Shown here one piece after another: positions 8,581 through 17,243 of a DNA stretch of 64,000 nucleotides. The translations under genes and the position numbers were made by a program. This DNA comes from Arthrobacter sp. Its GTDB lineage: Bacteria; Actinomycetota; Actinomycetes; Actinomycetales; Micrococcaceae. The stretch is taken from positions 55,845-119,844 of the forward strand of contig NZ_JAPSHJ010000006.1 of NCBI RefSeq assembly GCF_031179985.1. Direction: 5' to 3'. The notes beneath the pieces are model-generated. The model had not been told where the DNA came from and made no database searches. It saw nothing but the letters and a program-made list of their open reading frames with translations. Numbering within the stretch: the stretch's first letter is position 1; each line of letters starts with the position of its first letter.

Positions 8581-9378
8581 GTGGTGCTGTTGGCCGTGAT
8601 GCAGGCGACCTCCGTGGTGCTGGATGTTGAAGCGAACTGCCGCACTTTGGATGAGGCTGCGGGCAAAGCCGCTGCCGCCGGTGCCGACCTGCTGCTGACT
8701 TCCGAGCTCTTTCCGGTCGGCTACGCGCCCCTTAGGGTGCGGAACGAGCTTGATCCGGGGAGACTTCCCGCCATTCGGCGCATGCTCTCCGAAACAGCCC
8801 GGACGCACGGGATTGCGCTGGTCTACAGCTTGCCTGCTGTGACTGACGAGGGCCAGTGGCGCATCACTGCCACCCTCCTTGATGGTCAGGGGAACGAGCT
8901 GATCAGCTATGAAAAGGTGCATTTGTTCGGAGCCGAGGAGCGTGAGGCGTTCACGCCTGCCGAAGCACCTCCCGGCGTCGTGGATTTCCTCGGCATTCCA
9001 ACCTCACTGCTGATCTGCTACGACGTCGAGTTCCCCGAGCCGGTACGCGCCGCAGCGGTCCGCGGCGCCGAACTGATCTTGGTTCCTACGGCCTTGTCCG
9101 AAGGGTTCGAAGCCGTACCCCAGGTGCTGCTGCGCGCCAGGGCCCTCGAAAGCCAGCTGACAGTGGCCTATGCCAACCACAGCGGCGTGGAAGACGGATG
9201 TACATTCCTTGGCGGCAGCGTGGTGGCAGGTCCGGATGGCGCCCTACTGGCCGCTGGAGGCTCAGACGACGAATTGCTGTTTGCCACGGTTGATCCGGGG
9301 GCAGCAAAGGCCGCCCGGTCAGCAGTTCCCTACCTCCGGGAGCGCAGGCCTGATCTTTACCGTTCCTGGGAGGAATGA
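8581..9378 (+). CDS. davA: Carbon-nitrogen hydrolase, probable 5-aminovaleramide amidase
   Basis: A nitrilase-superfamily amidase of about 265 aa. The triad is visible as Glu42 (TSELFP), Lys112 (YEKVHLF) and Cys146 (LICYDVEFPE). The segments VHLFGAEER, AELILVPTA, the YANHSGVED loop and the C-terminal PYLRERRPDLY follow the Pseudomonas DavA layout. In that pathway it hydrolyses 5-aminovaleramide to 5-aminovalerate and ammonia in the cytosol. A DavB-like lysine monooxygenase, which makes that substrate, lies 3.6 kb downstream. GGAAAGTGGAG before GTG 8581/8584 is the best ribosome site; the track start at 8575 overlaps it. Assignment to DavA rests on context and resemblance; omega-amidase or N-carbamoyl hydrolase activity is the alternative. 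Confidence 0.75.
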   Translation: MVLLAVMQATSVVLDVEANCRTLDEAAGKAAAAGADLLLTSELFPVGYAPLRVRNELDPGRLPAIRRMLSETARTHGIALVYSLPAVTDEGQWRITATLLDGQGNELISYEKVHLFGAEEREAFTPAEAPPGVVDFLGIPTSLLICYDVEFPEPVRAAAVRGAELILVPTALSEGFEAVPQVLLRARALESQLTVAYANHSGVEDGCTFLGGSVVAGPDGALLAAGGSDDELLFATVDPGAAKAARSAVPYLRERRPDLYRSWEE

Positions 9379-9389
9379 GCCACAGAGGA

Positions 9390-11006
9390 CTAGGCGGAAA
9401 CCTCCGGCAGGCCGGGAACTTCATCGGCATACTGGAGCGCGAACCAGAGTTCCGCACGTACGCTGGCCTGATTGAGGTCCACGTCCAACAGCCCGCCGAG
9501 AGCGTTGATCTGCCGGCGCACACTGTTCCGATGCAGGCCCAGGGCCTTCGCTGTAGCATCCCAACTCCCGTTTTCGCCCAGCCAGGCGCGCAGGACTGCC
9601 ACCTGCGTGGTGCGGCGCTCGGCGTCCTGATTGAGGACCGGCTCCAACAGCCGGGCGGCAAGCATCCTCCCGGCGTCGCGCCCCAAAAGTCCTTCAACTG
9701 ACCAGCTGACCTCGTCCACCCTGGCGCTCCTGCCTGTCGTTTTGACCCTGGGACGGAGCGAGGTCACACGCTGATAGGCGGCAGCAAGCCCCGTCAATTC
9801 GGTGGCATCTCCAATAGCGAGGCGCCAACCGAGCTTTTCGATATCGGCCAAAAGTGCGTCGTCCACCTTCAGCCGCGTGATCGCGGTGAAGCCGTAACCG
9901 GTGATCTCCACGAGCTTGGTGTCCAGCATCCGCCGCCATTGCAGGAGCTCCCTGACGGGACTGTCGCCCGCAGGCCAGGCGGGGGAATCCCTCTTGATCC
10001 CGTGCTCGGTCTTGATCCCCTGAACCACGCGGAGAGGTGCGGAGCGTGAGGAGCCTGTGCTTTGCGCCAACAGGTCCTTCATAGCGTTAATGTGCCGGGT
10101 TCCCCCAGTTGCCAGGCTGTCCGGATGCAGCAGCAGGGCAGTCGCCAGCTGGCTTGGTGCCAGGGAACCGCTGGTCCGCTGGCGCACCAGCAGTTCCAGG
10201 AGGCCGACGGCGGATGACACCACGCTGTTCTGCGCCGGAGTCAGGGACTTGTCGCTGCCCAGGACCAGGCCGCCCAGATTGGCATCCCGGGTGCTTCGCA
10301 AGGGGTGTCCGAGTACCTGGGAGGAGCCGGGGGAATTCAGGCTGTCGGTTTCCACGCGGGGTCCGCTTCCGGAAAGAAGGCGGCCCAGCAGTGGCTGCAG
10401 CCTGGCCAGCTCCGGGACAGCGCCCGCACGTGCCCGGGCCCTTCCGTCAGCCCCCACCAGAAGAGCCCAACAGGGGACGCGCTGCGCCAGGGCGGCGAGG
10501 AGTTCGTGCTCCGGCCTGGCCGAGAGCACGGCTCTCATCAGTTGCCGGTTGGTGTCCGCCAATTCCCGCAGCAGCCGGGCCTTATCTGATTCCAGCAGTT
10601 GGGAGAATTCAAGGCCCAGGGCCGCGAACGGTACGGTGTGCGGGATCTCCACAAGGGTCAGGTTGTGGCGGCTGCAAGCCTGAACGACGGTGTCGGGAAC
10701 CGCCTTGAAATAGGGTTCCAGGCCGAAGCCAAGGGCTGTCACGCTGGCCTGAACGATCCTCGCCACATAGGCATCGACCCTGTCCGCAGTACCGCCTTCG
10801 CCCACGAAGGGCAGGCCGGAGGTGAGGAGGAACTCGCCATCGAGCAGGTAGGGTGTTGGGTCCTCCAGCTCGCTTGGCTCAACCCAGCGCAGCGCCCTGG
10901 TGCGGTTGCCGCCGTCGTGCAGGATGCTTAACTCCGGCGGCAACTGCGCAAGGAACTGTTCGAGCGTAACGGCGCTCAGGCCTTCGGTTCCGGCATCATG
11001 CGACAT
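9390..11006 (-). CDS. PucR family transcriptional regulator
   Basis: A 538-aa activator-type regulator. The N-terminal PucR/purine-catabolism domain covers about residues 15-130 (LTLVEIPHTVPFAALG near its end), with a GGDEF-like CdaR middle region, and a C-terminal HTH_30 (GSWDATAKALGLHRNSVRRQI) that binds DNA. I start it at ATG 11006 because GAGG lies eight bases upstream; the track start at 11054 overlaps the upstream remnant. It is convergent with davA, ending 11 bp away, and lies between the amidase and the permease/monooxygenase genes. PucR proteins usually respond to nitrogen compounds, so control of the lysine-degradation genes is a reasonable inference. Confidence 0.88.
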   Translation of the reverse strand: MSHDAGTEGLSAVTLEQFLAQLPPELSILHDGGNRTRALRWVEPSELEDPTPYLLDGEFLLTSGLPFVGEGGTADRVDAYVARIVQASVTALGFGLEPYFKAVPDTVVQACSRHNLTLVEIPHTVPFAALGLEFSQLLESDKARLLRELADTNRQLMRAVLSARPEHELLAALAQRVPCWALLVGADGRARARAGAVPELARLQPLLGRLLSGSGPRVETDSLNSPGSSQVLGHPLRSTRDANLGGLVLGSDKSLTPAQNSVVSSAVGLLELLVRQRTSGSLAPSQLATALLLHPDSLATGGTRHINAMKDLLAQSTGSSRSAPLRVVQGIKTEHGIKRDSPAWPAGDSPVRELLQWRRMLDTKLVEITGYGFTAITRLKVDDALLADIEKLGWRLAIGDATELTGLAAAYQRVTSLRPRVKTTGRSARVDEVSWSVEGLLGRDAGRMLAARLLEPVLNQDAERRTTQVAVLRAWLGENGSWDATAKALGLHRNSVRRQINALGGLLDVDLNQASVRAELWFALQYADEVPGLPEVSA

Positions 11007-11346
11007 TGGGGGCGCCTCTGTGGAACTCCTCATAATCACGGCACTCGTAAGCACGCGGCAGCCGGGGTGCTATCCGGTTGATGATCTCATCGCCATGGCT
11101 GCCTATGGCAGCTCCCCAGTCATCAGCGCTCGCTCCGGTGCCTGGATCTCCAAATAGCACAGCCGTGTCACCAACGCACACTCCACCCGGTTCGGGGAGC
11201 ACACCGAGCTGGGCAACGCTGCCCACTGACATGTCGACGTCGTGTTCCGCGGCTTCGACGTTGCTTGAAATTGCCGAGAGGTCCACGCTGGCCTGCCCTG
11301 AAAACACTGCGCCCGCAGTGCTTGCGTCCTGTGCATTTTGTCTCAT
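10996..11346 (-). pseudogene. Alanine racemase remnant (C-terminal-domain-like)
   Basis: A 116-aa reading frame upstream of pucR. Its second half (GDTAVLFGDPGTGASADDW, then DEIINRIAPRLPRAY) matches the C-terminal beta domain of PLP-dependent alanine racemases, where GD.AVLFG and the final RI.PR.PR.Y are signatures. The PLP lysine, the catalytic tyrosine and the barrel are missing, so it cannot be a working racemase. The first part (VDLSAISSNV) is ambiguous: it could be the domain's GR.SMD region or a piece of the enzyme's N terminus after an internal deletion. It may still be translated, since its end overlaps the pucR start. It fills the 440-bp space between pucR and the APC permease. Confidence 0.55.
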
Positions 11347-11447
11347 GGCAGATCACTATAGGTCATTTTGCACAACCATGAGAGGTGGCTCACATGCGAA
11401 ACTTGGTCGAGGGAAATTGACTCACTACTCACGAACGGACGTCAACG

Positions 11448-12974
11448 ATGACTCTGCCAACCATCACCGGACAGAAGCCCGCGGCCGCCCCGGAAGGGGG
11501 TGGACAGCGCACCGGCCTGACTGCGCAGCTGCTCCGCCGAAAGCCGATCGGCCAGATGCTCAGTGAGGCGGAAGGCAGCCAGGACGCTCCGAAGCTGGTC
11601 CGCAGCTTTGGCGTGCTGCAGCTGACCATGATCAGCGTGGGAGCCACGCTCGGAACGGGGATCCTGGTGATCCTTGGCGAATCCGTGCCGCTGGCCGGTC
11701 CGGCAATCTGGATCTCCTTCGCCATTGCCGGCCTCGCTGCGCTGCTGTCCGCCGTTTCCTATGCCGAGATGGCCGGCCTCGTGCCCGTCGCGGGCTCGAG
11801 TTACTCCTACAGCTACGCCACCATGGGCGAGGGCATGGCGTGGATCTGCGGCTGGTGCCTTGTTTTGGAATACGCGGTTTCTGTTGCTGCGGTAGCCGTC
11901 GGGGCGGGACAATACGTCAACGAAACCCTGGCTGTCTTCGGTAACGTCCTTCCGGATGCGGTCTCACAGCCGCCGGGCGAAGGCGGGATGATGAACATCC
12001 CGGCCATGGTGATCGTGGTGCTTGCCATGATGCTGCTGGTGCGTGGCGCCAAGGAGAGCGCATGGATCAACACCGCGATCGTCGTCGCCAAAGTAGGAAT
12101 CCTCGTCTTCTTCTGCGCAGTGGCCTTCACTGCCTTCAACGCCGGAAACTTCGAGCCTCTCCTGCCGATGGGGGCCGCAGGTGTTTCCGCCGCCGCTTCC
12201 AGCGTCTTCTTCTCCTACATCGGTTTCGACGCCGCTTCCACCGCGGGCGAGGAAGCGCGGAACCCGAAGCGGGACCTGCCGAGGGCCATCATGCTGTCAA
12301 TGGTCATCGTCACAACCATCTATGTCCTCGTCGCCGTGGCTGCCGTCGGTGCCAGGCCGTGGGGCTGGTTCGATGGAACTGATGCTGCCCTGGTCCGCAT
12401 CCTTGAGGAAACCACCGGCCAGCCTTGGATCGCGCTCGTTTTTTCGGTAGGTGCCGTCCTGGCCATTGCCTCCATTGTGCTCACCGTCCTCTACGGGCAA
12501 ACCCGCATCCTGCTCTCGATGTCGCGCGATGGGCTGATTCCGAGGATCTTCGGCCGGGTTTCCCGCCGGACAGGAACGCCGGTGGCCGGAACGCTCATCG
12601 TGGGCATCGCCGTCGCCCTCACAGCAGGACTCGTGCCGCTTGGGGCCCTCGCGGACGCCACCAGCATCGGAACCCTCTTTGCCTTTGCCCTGGTCAACGT
12701 CGCAGTCATTTACCTGCGGCGTGCCCGGCCCGAACTGGAGCGGACCTTCCGCGTTCCGCTGTTTCCGCTGACTCCGATCCTCGGCGCGGCCATGTGCGGA
12801 TACCTCATGCTTAACCTCGGTGCCGATACTTGGATGGTCTTCGGACTGTGGATGCTCGTGGGCGTCGCCGCATACTTCAGCTACGGCCGACGCAACTCGC
12901 GGGTAGCCGCATTGAGCCAAGAGGAATACCGTGAACTAACACGTCACCGGTCCTCCGAATACCAGTCCTCCTGA
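11448..12974 (+). CDS. APC family amino acid permease
   Basis: A 508-aa amino acid-polyamine-organocation permease with 12 or so hydrophobic segments. The first membrane segment carries ISVGATLGTGILVILGE, the helix-breaking substrate motif of APC carriers, and the FFSYIGFDAASTAGEEARNPKRDLPRAI segment marks the CAT-like subgroup that carries cationic amino acids. It is 50 bp upstream of the DavB-like lysine monooxygenase on the same strand, so both are probably one transcript, and lysine is the most likely substrate. The start at ATG 11448 follows a GTCAACG leader without a strong ribosome site. The substrate is inferred from context only. Confidence 0.9.
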   Translation: MTLPTITGQKPAAAPEGGGQRTGLTAQLLRRKPIGQMLSEAEGSQDAPKLVRSFGVLQLTMISVGATLGTGILVILGESVPLAGPAIWISFAIAGLAALLSAVSYAEMAGLVPVAGSSYSYSYATMGEGMAWICGWCLVLEYAVSVAAVAVGAGQYVNETLAVFGNVLPDAVSQPPGEGGMMNIPAMVIVVLAMMLLVRGAKESAWINTAIVVAKVGILVFFCAVAFTAFNAGNFEPLLPMGAAGVSAAASSVFFSYIGFDAASTAGEEARNPKRDLPRAIMLSMVIVTTIYVLVAVAAVGARPWGWFDGTDAALVRILEETTGQPWIALVFSVGAVLAIASIVLTVLYGQTRILLSMSRDGLIPRIFGRVSRRTGTPVAGTLIVGIAVALTAGLVPLGALADATSIGTLFAFALVNVAVIYLRRARPELERTFRVPLFPLTPILGAAMCGYLMLNLGADTWMVFGLWMLVGVAAYFSYGRRNSRVAALSQEEYRELTRHRSSEYQSS

Positions 12975-13024
12975 TGACCTCCGTATCTCCAGTCCGCTCC
13001 TGAACTGACAAAGGCAGACCTCCC

Positions 13025-14740
13025 ATGACCACCGCCACTGAATTGCCGGCTTCCGATCCTTCGAGCACCCTGGACACTCCCGGTCCCATCACCATGCTGA
13101 ACCCGGACTTCCCGTTCAGCTACGACCACTATCTGGCCCACCCCAATGGCCTCGGCTCGGTGCCACCGGAGTTGTACGGAACAGAAGTGGCCATCATCGG
13201 CGCTGGTCTTTCCGGACTTGTCACAGCCTATGAACTGATGAAACTTGGGCTGCGCCCCGTGGTGTTCGAGGCCGACCAGATCGGTGGACGGCTGCGGACG
13301 GCCAACTTCCCGTCGGCCCCTGACGTGGTGGCGGACCTTGGTGGCATGCGCTTCCCTGTTTCCGGCAAGGCGTTCTACCACTACGTTGACCTGCTCGGGC
13401 TGCAGACTCAGGATTTCCCCAACCCGCTTGCGCCCGGCACCTCCAGTACGGTGATTGAGCTCGCGGGGGAGAAGCACTACGCCACCACTTCAGCGGACCT
13501 GCCGCCGTTTTTCCGTGAGGTGGCGGAGGCCTGGAAGCATGCAGTGAACGACGGCGCCCGGTTCAGTGAGATGCAGCAGGCCATTCGTGCGAGGGACACC
13601 GCCCGGATCAAGGAAATCTGGAATGATCTGCTCCCGGAGCTTGACGAACAGACGTTTTACGGGTTCATAGCGGAAAGCAAGTCCTTCAAGGACGCGGGTT
13701 TTGCACACCGCGAGGCGTTCGGGCAGGTGGGTTTTGGGACAGGCGGCTGGGACACCGACTTTCCCAACTCCATTCTGGAAATCCTCCGCGTTGTTTATAC
13801 CGACGCCGACGACCAGCACCGCATGATAAGCGGCGGCGCGCAGAGGCTACCGGAGGCACTGTGGAAGCACACGCCTTCGGGCATGGCCCACTGGCCCGAA
13901 GGCACGTCCCTTTCCTCACTGCATTCCGGATCGCCCCGCGGCGCCGTTGACAGGATCGTCCGTGCAAACAGCGCCGATCTCCCCGCTCGTAGCTTCCTCG
14001 TGCGGGAGCGGTGGGGCCGCGAGGCTGCCTACCCGGCTGTCGTCACCACCTGCCAGTCATGGTTGCTGTCCACCAGGATCCACACCGAGGAGGCGCTGTT
14101 TCCCGCTCAGCTGTGGACAGCGATTGAACGCTCCCACTACATGCAGTCGTCCAAGACGTTTGTGATGGTGGACAGGCCGTTCTGGAAGGACATTGATCCG
14201 GACACGGGACGGGAAGTCCTCTCGATGACCCTGACGGACCGGCTGAACCGGGCCACTTACCTGCTCGACGACGGTCCCGACAAGCCTGCTGTCATCCTCC
14301 TGTCCTATACGTGGAACGATGACGCCCTCAAGTGGCTGGCCCTGGATGCGGACCAGCGTGTGGAACTCATGCTGCATTCGCTCGAGCAGATCTATCCCGG
14401 TGTGGACATCGCCAGCCACATCATCGGACAGCCCATCACCGTCTCGTGGGAAGCCGAACCCAACTTCATGGGAGCTTTCAAAGCCAATCTGCCAGGGCAT
14501 TACCGCTACCAGCAGCGGCTTTTCTCGCACTTCAAGCAGGACAAACTTCCAGAGCACCAGCGGGGGATCTTCCTGGCCGGGGACGACGTATCCTTTACCG
14601 CCGGTTGGGCGGAAGGCGCCGTGACCACCGGATTGAACGCCGTCTGGGGAGTGGTGAACCATCTGGGTGGGCAGTCCGCTCCGGAAAATCCCGGGCCGGG
14701 TGAGCTGCTAGAGGACCTGGGTCCGATCGACCTCGACTGA
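13025..14740 (+). CDS. davB: Flavin monoamine oxidase family, probable lysine 2-monooxygenase
   Basis: A 571-aa FAD enzyme. The dinucleotide motif VAIIGAGLSGLVTAYE (about 55-70) is followed by GGRLRT and GGMRFPVS, and a C-terminal FAD segment IFLAGDDVSFTAGWAEGAV. Nearly every block (DFPFSYDHYLAHPNGLGS, GQVGFGTGGWDTDFP, the NPGPG end) matches the Pseudomonas DavB / AIU 813 L-lysine oxidase-monooxygenase, which turns lysine into 5-aminovaleramide, CO2 and water. Asp245 (WDTDFP), equivalent to Asp238 of that enzyme, is kept, but the residue equivalent to its Cys254 is Ala261. It follows an APC permease and shares the locus with a DavA-like amidase. Its 3' end overlaps the convergent DUF817 gene by 33 bp. 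Tryptophan/phenylalanine monooxygenase is less likely. Confidence 0.85.
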   Translation: MTTATELPASDPSSTLDTPGPITMLNPDFPFSYDHYLAHPNGLGSVPPELYGTEVAIIGAGLSGLVTAYELMKLGLRPVVFEADQIGGRLRTANFPSAPDVVADLGGMRFPVSGKAFYHYVDLLGLQTQDFPNPLAPGTSSTVIELAGEKHYATTSADLPPFFREVAEAWKHAVNDGARFSEMQQAIRARDTARIKEIWNDLLPELDEQTFYGFIAESKSFKDAGFAHREAFGQVGFGTGGWDTDFPNSILEILRVVYTDADDQHRMISGGAQRLPEALWKHTPSGMAHWPEGTSLSSLHSGSPRGAVDRIVRANSADLPARSFLVRERWGREAAYPAVVTTCQSWLLSTRIHTEEALFPAQLWTAIERSHYMQSSKTFVMVDRPFWKDIDPDTGREVLSMTLTDRLNRATYLLDDGPDKPAVILLSYTWNDDALKWLALDADQRVELMLHSLEQIYPGVDIASHIIGQPITVSWEAEPNFMGAFKANLPGHYRYQQRLFSHFKQDKLPEHQRGIFLAGDDVSFTAGWAEGAVTTGLNAVWGVVNHLGGQSAPENPGPGELLEDLGPIDLD

Positions 14741-15670
14741 ACCCCCCACGGATGGCTGCCCGGCGTTTGTTTCCTCTTTTGATTCTTCGGGAGCCGCGGC
14801 GTCGGCGTCCGGTGGGTAAGGCTTGTAAACCCAGGCGACCAGCACCACCGAGATGATCATTAGGAGGAACCAGGAGACAAGCTTGTCGAGGGACACGAGG
14901 TGCCAGCCGTTCGCTTGACTTGGATACAGCCAAGCATTGGACCAGGTTGCGATGTTCTCGGCGATCCAGATGAAGAGGCTCACCAGCAGAAACGATAGGA
15001 CCAACGGCATTCTGAAGTGCCTGCGGAACACCCGGAAGTGCATCATGCACGGGCCGAAGATGACGGCAATTGCGGCGAGCAGAATCCAGCGGGCATCCGG
15101 AAGAAAGTGATGGGAGAAAAAATTCAGATAGATGGCGCTGGCCAAAACAGCTGTGATCCAGCGCTTGGGGTAACGGGAAAACCGCAGGTTAAAGATGCGG
15201 TAAACGCGCACCATGTAGGAGCCCACGGCCGCATACATGAAGCCGCTGAAGAGTGGAACGGCTCCGAGGCGCAAAAGACCGTCGGCCTCGTAGGACCAGG
15301 ACCCAACGCTCGTTTTGAAAAGCTCCATGCCCGTTCCCACCACGTGGAACAGCACAATCACCCGCAACTCGCGGAGGGTTTCAAGCCTGGTGAGGACCAT
15401 CAGGACCTGGATGGCAATAGCGGCCAACGTCAGGAAGTCATTCCTGGCCAGTACTGCACCGTCCGGGTACCAGAGGCGCACCGCCAGGATGACAGCGAGG
15501 AGCAGTGCACCAAAAACACACGCCCAGGCTTGTTTCAGTCCGAAGACTCCGAACTCGACCAGCCTGGAGCGTAGGCCCCAGGGAGTTACCTTGTCGAGGT
15601 ACTGGTGAGCCCGTTGATGCAGGAACTGTTCAGTGGAAGTACCGTCGCCTCCGGCAGCAGGCTTAGGCAT
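14708..15670 (-). CDS. DUF817 family integral membrane protein
   Basis: A 320-aa polytopic membrane protein with about eight hydrophobic segments. Its segments WSYEADGLLRLGAVPLFSGFMYAAVGSYM and FLPDARWILLAAIAVIFGPCMMHFRV are typical of DUF817. No catalytic function is known for the family. The track starts at 15808, but ATG 15670 is favoured because it follows AGGGCAG and overlaps the end of the upstream MpaB-family gene by 8 bp, a coupled-translation arrangement. The 3' end overlaps davB antisense. Co-occurrence with an oxygenase-like gene suggests a lipid or quinone role, but this is a guess. Confidence 0.78.
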   Translation of the reverse strand: MPKPAAGGDGTSTEQFLHQRAHQYLDKVTPWGLRSRLVEFGVFGLKQAWACVFGALLLAVILAVRLWYPDGAVLARNDFLTLAAIAIQVLMVLTRLETLRELRVIVLFHVVGTGMELFKTSVGSWSYEADGLLRLGAVPLFSGFMYAAVGSYMVRVYRIFNLRFSRYPKRWITAVLASAIYLNFFSHHFLPDARWILLAAIAVIFGPCMMHFRVFRRHFRMPLVLSFLLVSLFIWIAENIATWSNAWLYPSQANGWHLVSLDKLVSWFLLMIISVVLVAWVYKPYPPDADAAAPEESKEETNAGQPSVGGSVEVDRTQVL

Positions 15671-16505
15671 CTGCCCTGCGTAGATCGGCTGACGGCGCGA
15701 TTGAGCGGGGTGGGGCTGAGTGGGGTGCTTGACCCACGCTGTCGATTTGGCCCAGGTAGTGGTCCCTCGGCCAATGCCTGACCCGCTGCGGCAGAAGAGG
15801 ATTGACAACGGCCAGCAGGCGCATTGTCCTTTCGAAGCGCCGACGCCGGCCCTTACCCCACGGCAGCCTGAAGTCCTCCCGAAGCGAGTCGGGCAGGAGG
15901 CCGGCGGTGAGGAGCCGTGCCAGGGGCATGGTGAGCCGCAGCCACACCGGCACAGCGGAGGGATACAGCAGGTCCCGAGCCACCCGGACCGCGACCTCGT
16001 CCACCTTCATGCTGGCAAGGCTTCGGTTCCAGTACTCACGGAACGCTGAGCGGTCAGCCGGCCACATCTCCTCGGGGAGCTGCAGGGCCGTCCCGATCTT
16101 CGCGTACTCGCGGTAAACGGCATCGGCGGAATCGTCGTCAAGCGGGCCATGGATTCGTTCATAGACAGTCACGGCGGTGTCGTAAAGGGTGGCCACCACC
16201 CAAAGCTGGGAATCGCCGTCGAAAGCGTTGTAACCCTTGGAATTGATGCCAGCCTGGCGGCGGACCGGCGCGTGGGCACGGTTGACGCTGCGCCGCATGG
16301 CTGCCAATTGCTCCGGTGAACCGTAGATCACGGCGTAGACATAACTCATGGTGGTACGCAGCCGGTCCAGCGGCCGTTCCGTAAAATTGCTGTGCTCAGC
16401 CACGGCGTGGCCGACCGAGGGATTGGCAATCTGCAGCAGGACGGCACGCCCTGCCCCGGCCAGCAGGACGCCCTCGGCCCCGATGTCGGCGAGTCTACGA
16501 ACCAT
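15663..16505 (-). CDS. MpaB/DUF2236 family oxygenase
   Basis: A 280-aa protein of the oxygenase MpaB (DUF2236) family, related to latex-clearing protein and the mycophenolic-acid MpaB. Family features are the GAGRAVLLQIANPSVGHAVAEHS start, the VYAVIYGSPEQ.AAM segment, and NSKGYNAFDGDSQLWVVATLYDTAV with a C-terminal RHWPRDHYLG-like end. The histidines in GHAVAEHS and nearby could be heme or metal ligands, as proposed for the family. A -10-like TATGGT lies six bases before ATG 16505, giving a leaderless start. It is translationally coupled to the downstream DUF817 gene. The substrate is unknown. Confidence 0.82.
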   Translation of the reverse strand: MVRRLADIGAEGVLLAGAGRAVLLQIANPSVGHAVAEHSNFTERPLDRLRTTMSYVYAVIYGSPEQLAAMRRSVNRAHAPVRRQAGINSKGYNAFDGDSQLWVVATLYDTAVTVYERIHGPLDDDSADAVYREYAKIGTALQLPEEMWPADRSAFREYWNRSLASMKVDEVAVRVARDLLYPSAVPVWLRLTMPLARLLTAGLLPDSLREDFRLPWGKGRRRRFERTMRLLAVVNPLLPQRVRHWPRDHYLGQIDSVGQAPHSAPPRSIAPSADLRRADA

Positions 16506-16571
16506 TCAGACACCATACCCGAGGGGGCAGAGACGTGTCCCCAAACCGGCCAGCCTCTCAGGTATTGAAAC

Positions 16572-16610
16572 AGTTATCGATTATCGTTATATTAACGGTA
16601 ATCGATAACT
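16572..16610. promoter_or_regulatory. 39-bp near-perfect palindrome
   Basis: The outer 12-bp arms AGTTATCGATTA/TAATCGATAACT are perfect, then one T-G mismatch, then CGTTA/TAACG around TAT. It is strikingly AT-rich for this genome. It lies 21 bp before the membrane-protein/XRE pair, over the expected promoter, and is the likely operator of the XRE regulator. With ATCGATAA twice, it could hold a dimer of dimers. Confidence 0.7.
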
Positions 16611-16631
16611 TCTTTGGATTGGGGATTGACT

Positions 16632-17243
16632 GTGGTTACTAGGCTTGCTCATTTGGACCGCAAGGTTGCTTTGCTGGTCGCCGTTCTCTTTGGACTGGCA
16701 GCCCTTGGCATCGGCATCTCAGTACTGGTCACCCTTGTTACCGGGTTAGCGGACACCCCTGTCCTGCGGGTGCCTCTCGAGAACCTGGAAACACCCGCAC
16801 TTGGGGCGGGCAACAGTGAAGTCCTCGAAGCTGCGTACGCCACTGCGGATATTCAGCCGGCCAGTCTTACCTCCACCGAAAGGTATTCCTTGATGGCATC
16901 CGGGCTCCTGGGCGCTCTCGCTGGTCTGTTGACCTCAGCGACTCTGGGCATGATCAGTTGGTCCGTGTACCGCGATGCGGGGTTCGGAAAGCAGCTAGCA
17001 AGGGCGATCGGAATTTCGGGGATGATGGTGATGGTGTGGGGTGCCGCGCACCCCCTGATTGAAGGGATCGTTCACCACTCTGTCCTCGAGCGGGTCGGAT
17101 TACTGCCGGAGCGGGATGCTGGGACTTTCTTCCTGGCACAACTTGATTTGTGGCCAATCGCGGTGGGTCTTGGTGCCGCCGGTCTCGCGAGCATGTTTGA
17201 GACCGGCCGGCGTCAGCAGGCGGAATTGGACGGACTGGTCTGA
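16632..17243 (+). CDS. DUF2975-like membrane protein
   Basis: A 203-aa protein with four predicted membrane segments (near residues 14-38, 84-112, 124-146 and 168-190). The track starts at TTG 16614; I prefer GTG 16632 because GGGGA lies six bases before it. Its stop codon TGA overlaps the ATG of a short XRE regulator by one base, matching the widespread DUF2975/YozG pairing (as in B. subtilis yoaS-yozG). A large extracytoplasmic loop follows the first segment. Family function is unknown; sensing or anti-regulator roles are inferred from linkage only. Confidence 0.6.
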   Translation: MVTRLAHLDRKVALLVAVLFGLAALGIGISVLVTLVTGLADTPVLRVPLENLETPALGAGNSEVLEAAYATADIQPASLTSTERYSLMASGLLGALAGLLTSATLGMISWSVYRDAGFGKQLARAIGISGMMVMVWGAAHPLIEGIVHHSVLERVGLLPERDAGTFFLAQLDLWPIAVGLGAAGLASMFETGRRQQAELDGLV

